The translations under genes and the position numbers were made by a program. From assembly GCA_902785755.1 (NCBI GenBank), contig CACZZO010000013.1:1-64000 (forward strand): a stretch of DNA of 64,000 nt, given 5' to 3'. Shown piece by piece: positions 62,001 through 64,000 of this stretch. Under the pieces are notes generated by a model, which was given only the letters and a program-made list of their open reading frames with translations, did no database searches and was not told the origin of the DNA. The first letter of the stretch is position 1, and every line of letters starts with the position of its first letter. This DNA is from an uncultured Bacteroidia bacterium (GTDB taxonomy: Bacteria; Bacteroidota; Bacteroidia; Bacteroidales; F082).

Positions 62001-62046
62001 TGGCCACTAAAGCCACAGTCGCGATGATGATGATGGTGCGTTTCAT
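56026..62046 (-). CDS. Alpha-2-macroglobulin family protein lacking the thioester
   Basis: ATG 62046 follows TATTTTTGC. The 2006-aa protein starts with a signal/anchor helix (TIIIIATVALVAIGLLAF), then a helical region (residues about 35-390), macroglobulin domains including DRAIYRPGQTVYFQGI near 605, a tryptophan-rich WRCWWWWYPI near 745, the A2M signature ALTRWRLMLLAYTKDRKTGS near 1270, and a thioester-type alpha-toroid near 1455-1830. At the thioester position, where GCxEQ is expected, it reads LPYLANVSTDRAETAFYVFY, so cysteine and glutamine are absent. Bacterial relatives protect the periplasm from foreign proteases. This version would trap, if at all, without covalent capture. Confidence 0.9.
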   Translation of the reverse strand: MKRTIIIIATVALVAIGLLAFATPDKAPDNPKTPKNNYETMWKKVKENLEKNLPESAEKELVAIEQQASKDNNPTQLLKTWLYRQNIMRFTVEEDPQQAFIQYIEEKVGQLDVVHDALLHEEIARAYAEYLDQNYWRISENLPIDGDISKVEMKYWDKESFKTRINQHYDEALKPVEALKKAKTEDFMALYENTNNNADYIEYEASMFEFVFHRVANYYQLRSEDNDIAGNTEAWWLPAKDFVKLDLGDADNALIKCLKIYQAILAYNFKNNNENVLIFNDFHRFEFVKSLLKKDDRYQAAMENLKAQHKDNPLSAEITALMAQNLMNQYENNEEDSTYFDNYKKAKAMCEEAIAKFPKSKGAKNCENLIKRIEEPQIDLTLNKVQLPNEAIPAVLEYKNTTAPYYRIVKISEKELSKLNNMQKEDLLKELNKKTAVAEQDLILPAENDYRSHSTLIALPALEEGIYYLTATTKQGIKSEDKTLVLNFQVSNLGYIVDQKDEKMTVVTVDRKTGKTVEGVTVELFHREWDYKAREHKTIIIATMKSDKNGRAVLDGKVGSNNSFGINLRKGDDNLLSERYFRLNEQYKNNNEVYETKLFTDRAIYRPGQTVYFQGITTRRQGEDLSLVNNYSEKVSFRDANWEEITSANFSTDEYGSFSGSFVIPTDRLNGVFHLNANRGSVTIRVEEYKRPTFEVTFEQPKEQYKLNQEVTVRGDVKAYAGFGLDDVEYTYRVVRKTSFPWRCWWWWYPIVDDEQITHGKARTDENGKFAITFNLKPSKTIAPEKQPMFTYEIEVTATSKQGETHADTYSIRAGYNEIAISTDLPRTIEKSDLGKYQIIVSNLSWQPAKSRISRKIYRYDDLAKINYFGAMQHSGALDRQLLSDEQLNNLFPEYSFYDKQNKTLVDEAEIMVDDKAKFLEGKTLEPGKYVVELKSLDDPLAVTTEEFTLYENEAKKMPYTTMVWSDVDKSTAHPSDEIHFSIGSSAKDVDIWVQLLHGDEIRFDKKITVSNSVQTFTYKVTEGDRGGLKFRYVLAKENAFRTWDEHISVPFDNYDLDVKLATVRDKLNPGAEETWEVTVSDYKKKPLEAALLAGMYDASLDEFARNYWSFSMSPWRPHSFRFSTCAHDFTSSNTSLEYFYFAELFNFSLPSDAPFFDFGYGFGARHSKGGKIIGSSHRILYDEMVLEKSSNSVDYEIPLVAQNAADEESIEIFRRVVFDESDDNGGASKEPTEPTLRENFNETAFFFPQLRTNADGSATFSFTMPDALTRWRLMLLAYTKDRKTGSKDYTFTSSKPVMIMADMPRYMYDNDELWFVANVINTGDEPVTPKAKLEIFDAGTMQPVNLIVSNATIPMETIQPGRSKEVRWKVKGQYDLSLLAFRFTAYAGQFSDAEQHLLPVLSSEIFMTQTLPITVKAETEQTFDFEAIANPDSHERDYSLTLNFSTNPVWYAVQALPYLANVSTDRAETAFYVFYANTLSSYIADHIPNLLNYIKKWQIETPDALLSQLEKDQDLKAIMLQETPWVLEAKSETEQRSRIATLFEVNTLRNQQTNALKLIAQKQKYNGGWPWMDGMPESPYISTYILSGFGKLQKMGAWSSLSQADQNTAQSICDKAVRYLEYEVAETYRKMKRYSKGKDWPIGSGTLNELYALSFFKEQNSDKDFAMAKKYYLGSLDKEWTSFNFNDRSKGALVLYRNGNEKTAKLMIQSFKECAQKNEQIGMYWPKKYFSFESHIATHANIMAAFAEIDQNQEMIDELRVWLLTQKQTNKWENSASTADAIYALLMRGSDWFAEGKEVTLRFGNTPISTEGGVAGTGFIQRRWNANEVTQEMQQLTVNNPTPHLVWGGLFRQYFVPIDEVKSDESGFTIKRELFVETVTDKGKVLVPAEKRTLKVGDKLTVKITFTSQQDMSFVFVKDLRAAGFEPIEQISRYEYNDRMSYYQSNTDTDMQFFIEHLPKGTHQLEYSMFVTKEGHLNNGYALIQCQYAPEFSAYSDGMRVKVGN

Positions 62047-62178
62047 GGTTCGAGAGTTTGATACGAAAACGCAAAAATAGCAAATATCGTGCAAAAAAAC
62101 CTATTTTTGATATTGAGATATAACTATTAGATTTTTAAGTATCTTTGCACCCGCAAAACACAGAATACGAGAGGCCAA

Positions 62179-63435
62179 ATGAACGAATTTGATAAAAACA
62201 GGGGAGACTTTGAGTCACTCGTTGGAAAGATTCAGTCGACGAGCAGTGCTTTACAAGAGGATGCCCGACTTGTCATCAACCGAAATGTGACGACACGAGC
62301 CTGGCTGACAGGCTTTTATATTGTGGAATACGAACAACACGGCAACGACAGGGCAAAGTATGGCGACAAATTGTTGAAACGTTTGGCGGAACGACTTGAT
62401 GATAAAAGTTTTAGTCTGACAAACCTTAAAAACTACCGTTCTTTTTATTTATTATTTCCAGAGGTGGGTTATCCTGTAGTGCGATACCTAAAACAAAAAT
62501 TTGAAAAAAGTCATACACTGTCTGACCTTTTGTTATTAACTGATTGTCAATCTTTTGAAAAAAGTCAGACACTGTCTGACCTTTTGGATTTACGAAATAG
62601 CAAAGGTTCTTCGAAAAGCCAATCGCTGATTAGCCTTTTTAATGAGCCAGCAGGAACTGCCGTGATTTCATCCGATGGTTTTGCCATGCAAACCGAAGAC
62701 GGCGAAGTAATGCCTGTTCCACAAATGGTTTTTGATAGAATGTCATTTTCGCATCTGACATTGCTACTTCACATTAATAATCCTTTGAAACGGGCTTTTT
62801 ATGCCATCGAAACCATGCGTGGCCCTTGGAGTGTAAGAGAGCTACAACGTCAGATAGACTCCAACTACTTCGAGCGCAGTGGCTGGAGCAAGAAGCCGGA
62901 AATGTTGGCAAGCAGAGTGAACGAAAAGGCAGAAAAACCATCGTTCCGCGAGGAGCTTAAGTCACACTATATCTTTGAGTTTTTGGGACTTGCAGCAAAG
63001 AATGTCGTAGAGGAAGACGAACTCGAACAGGCTCTCATTGACCACTTGGAGGAGTTTATGCTTGAATTGGGTATGGGTTTCTGTTTGGAATCACGACAAA
63101 AGAAACTGCTCATCGACGACCGCTATTTCAAGGCAGATTTGGTGTTTTATCACCGTGTCCTGAAATGCCACTGCATCGTGGAATTAAAAGCGCATCGGCT
63201 TGATTATGCTGATATGGCACAACTCAACATGTACATCGAATACTATCGTCGCCACTATATGCAACCTGACGACAATCCACCTGTCGGTTTGTTGCTTTGC
63301 ACAGAATACGGACAGGAGATGGTGGAATACGTGACCCCCAACATCGACCCCAACGTCTTCGTAGCCCAATACGAACTTCAGTTGCCGAGCAAGGAAAAGA
63401 TAAAGGAATTCCTGATGAAGGAGAATAAGGGGTGA
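62179..63435 (+). CDS. YhcG/DUF1016 PD-(D/E)xK nuclease-domain protein
   Basis: The 418-aa product has the YhcG N-terminal helical domain (ARLVINRNVTTRAWLTGFYI, GDKLLKRLAERLDDKSFSLT) and the C-terminal nuclease core (LLIDDRYFKADLVFYHRVLK then CHCIVELKAHRLDYADMAQL) with the E-x-K pair. Between them lies a tandem 18-residue repeat (FEKSHTLSDLL, FEKSQTLSDLL). Members are frequent in mobile and restriction-modification contexts; function is uncertain. TATCTTTGC promoter near 62140. The next gene begins 20 bases later. Confidence 0.88.
   Translation: MNEFDKNRGDFESLVGKIQSTSSALQEDARLVINRNVTTRAWLTGFYIVEYEQHGNDRAKYGDKLLKRLAERLDDKSFSLTNLKNYRSFYLLFPEVGYPVVRYLKQKFEKSHTLSDLLLLTDCQSFEKSQTLSDLLDLRNSKGSSKSQSLISLFNEPAGTAVISSDGFAMQTEDGEVMPVPQMVFDRMSFSHLTLLLHINNPLKRAFYAIETMRGPWSVRELQRQIDSNYFERSGWSKKPEMLASRVNEKAEKPSFREELKSHYIFEFLGLAAKNVVEEDELEQALIDHLEEFMLELGMGFCLESRQKKLLIDDRYFKADLVFYHRVLKCHCIVELKAHRLDYADMAQLNMYIEYYRRHYMQPDDNPPVGLLLCTEYGQEMVEYVTPNIDPNVFVAQYELQLPSKEKIKEFLMKENKG
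62500..62640 (+). repeat. Tandem coding repeat in the YhcG gene
   Basis: TTTGAAAAAAGTCA[T/G]ACACTGTCTGAC units begin at 62500 and 62554, a 54-bp (18-codon) period, with a third, shorter unit (SKSQSLISLF) near 62610. The near-identity at DNA level suggests recent slippage or unequal exchange. Confidence 0.7.
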
Positions 63436-63455
63436 TACAGAATACTATTATAGCC

Positions 63456-64000
63456 GTGAAAACCATAGATCAAATCAAATCCCCCATCGCTGCCGAATTG
63501 CAGCAGTTTGAAACTTTTTTCGGGCAGACTCTGAAAGCCGAAACCGAGCCGATGAACTCCATCATGCGTTATGTTTTGGATTCGCGGGGTAAGCGCCTGC
63601 GCCCGATTTTGGTTCTGCTTTCGGCGAAACTTTTCGGCGAGATTAATGAACAAACCCTGCGTGCGGCCACCTTCGTGGAAATGATTCATTCCGCCACATT
63701 AATCCATGACGACGTGGTGGACGACGACGACCAACGCCGTGGTCATGCCTCAGTGAAAGCCCAATTCGGCAACCTTTCGGCCGTCCTCGCTGGTGATTAT
63801 CTTTTGGCAAAGGCCATGTTGCTCATTGCCAACGATACCGACATCCTGAATGAAATGCTTCGCACCACTGCTGCCATGAGCGAAGGGGAATTGATGCAAT
63901 TGTCGGGATTGAACGATTATCTTGAAATCATCACCCGCAAAACCGCCCTATTGATGCGCTCATGCTGCGCCATCGGGGCCATGTCGGTCGGGGCGGCGGA
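63456..64000 (+). CDS. ispB: Polyprenyl diphosphate synthase (partial, continues past the window)
   Basis: GTG at 63456 is the best start; 181 codons are present. The segments GKRLRPILVLLSAKLFG and HSATLIHDDVVDDDDQRRGH carry the first aspartate-rich motif (DDxxD) of trans-prenyl synthases near residue 84, followed by AVLAGDYLLAKAM. The full enzyme should be about 325 aa and makes the C35-C45 polyprenyl chain of menaquinone. I see no strong promoter between it and the YhcG gene, so it may be partly read from the YhcG transcript. Confidence 0.9.
   Translation, partial: MKTIDQIKSPIAAELQQFETFFGQTLKAETEPMNSIMRYVLDSRGKRLRPILVLLSAKLFGEINEQTLRAATFVEMIHSATLIHDDVVDDDDQRRGHASVKAQFGNLSAVLAGDYLLAKAMLLIANDTDILNEMLRTTAAMSEGELMQLSGLNDYLEIITRKTALLMRSCCAIGAMSVGAA

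Noticed and set aside
1..64000. tRNA, rRNA and CRISPR genes
   Set aside because: I looked for T-loop sequences, rRNA-like conserved blocks and repeat-spacer arrays and found none that hold up.

Overview
The window looks like a chromosome segment of a member of the Bacteroidota, most likely Bacteroidales. Three things point there. Most genes are preceded by the Bacteroidota -7 promoter box TAnnTTTG, often extended as TATTTTTGC or TACTTTTGC. Several secreted proteins carry type IX secretion (T9SS) C-terminal sorting domains or related surface-protein C-termini. Many lineage-typical families occur (TlpA-like lipoproteins with a DUF4369-type N-terminus, TPR-transmembrane-HTH regulators, carboxypeptidase-regulatory-domain beta-barrels). 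I saw no rRNA, tRNA, CRISPR array, transposase or integrase. The assignment is from my own reading, not from a search.

Layout. 1-8.5 kb: start of a secreted protein, a VapD toxin with a small upstream ORF, an arginase-fold protein that lacks its metal ligands, a deoxyhypusine-synthase homologue, DinD, TopA, CysQ and a one-TM protein. 8.5-13.5 kb: a TPR-TM-HTH regulator and two secreted proteins that share a 35-bp operator-like sequence with it. 13.5-18.4 kb: an accessory block (AAA ATPase with a nuclease-like C-terminus, AbiE toxin-antitoxin, a Phd antitoxin with a toxin remnant, small HTH protein). 18.4-29.1 kb: core genes (two TlpA-like lipoproteins, mreD, mreC, mreB, purH, recJ, radA). 29.1-33.8 kb: a compact cassette array between radA and ssb. 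34-42.5 kb: CYTH protein, large lamin-tail surface protein, a second TPR-TM-HTH regulator, a HepT/MntA pair, and an outer-membrane barrel sharing a three-site operator with that regulator. 42.5-54.3 kb: housekeeping and envelope genes (phosphoesterase, acyltransferase, lytic transglycosylase, queG, ade, rlmI, lipoproteins, a T9SS-exported EEP-family protein). 54.4-64 kb: a fourth ATPase flanked by duplicated palindromic modules, a giant alpha-2-macroglobulin lacking its thioester, a YhcG nuclease, and the start of a polyprenyl diphosphate synthase.

Most striking structure. Between radA and ssb, three unrelated cargo genes (two ATPases and a TonB-domain lipoprotein-like gene) are separated by five extra copies of the last 40-50 bp of radA, most still encoding variants of the RadA C-terminus with a stop codon, plus three copies of the shared radA/ssb palindromic terminator. 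This looks like an integration slot re-used repeatedly. A similar arrangement surrounds the ATPase at 54440-55885, where the putative terminator between two convergent genes has been duplicated on both sides of the inserted gene. Two ATPase genes also have direct repeats with an exact 33-bp period at their promoters.

Second theme: two membrane-spanning regulators each appear to share operator architecture with the adjacent surface-protein genes, giving two probable local regulons readable directly from the sequence.
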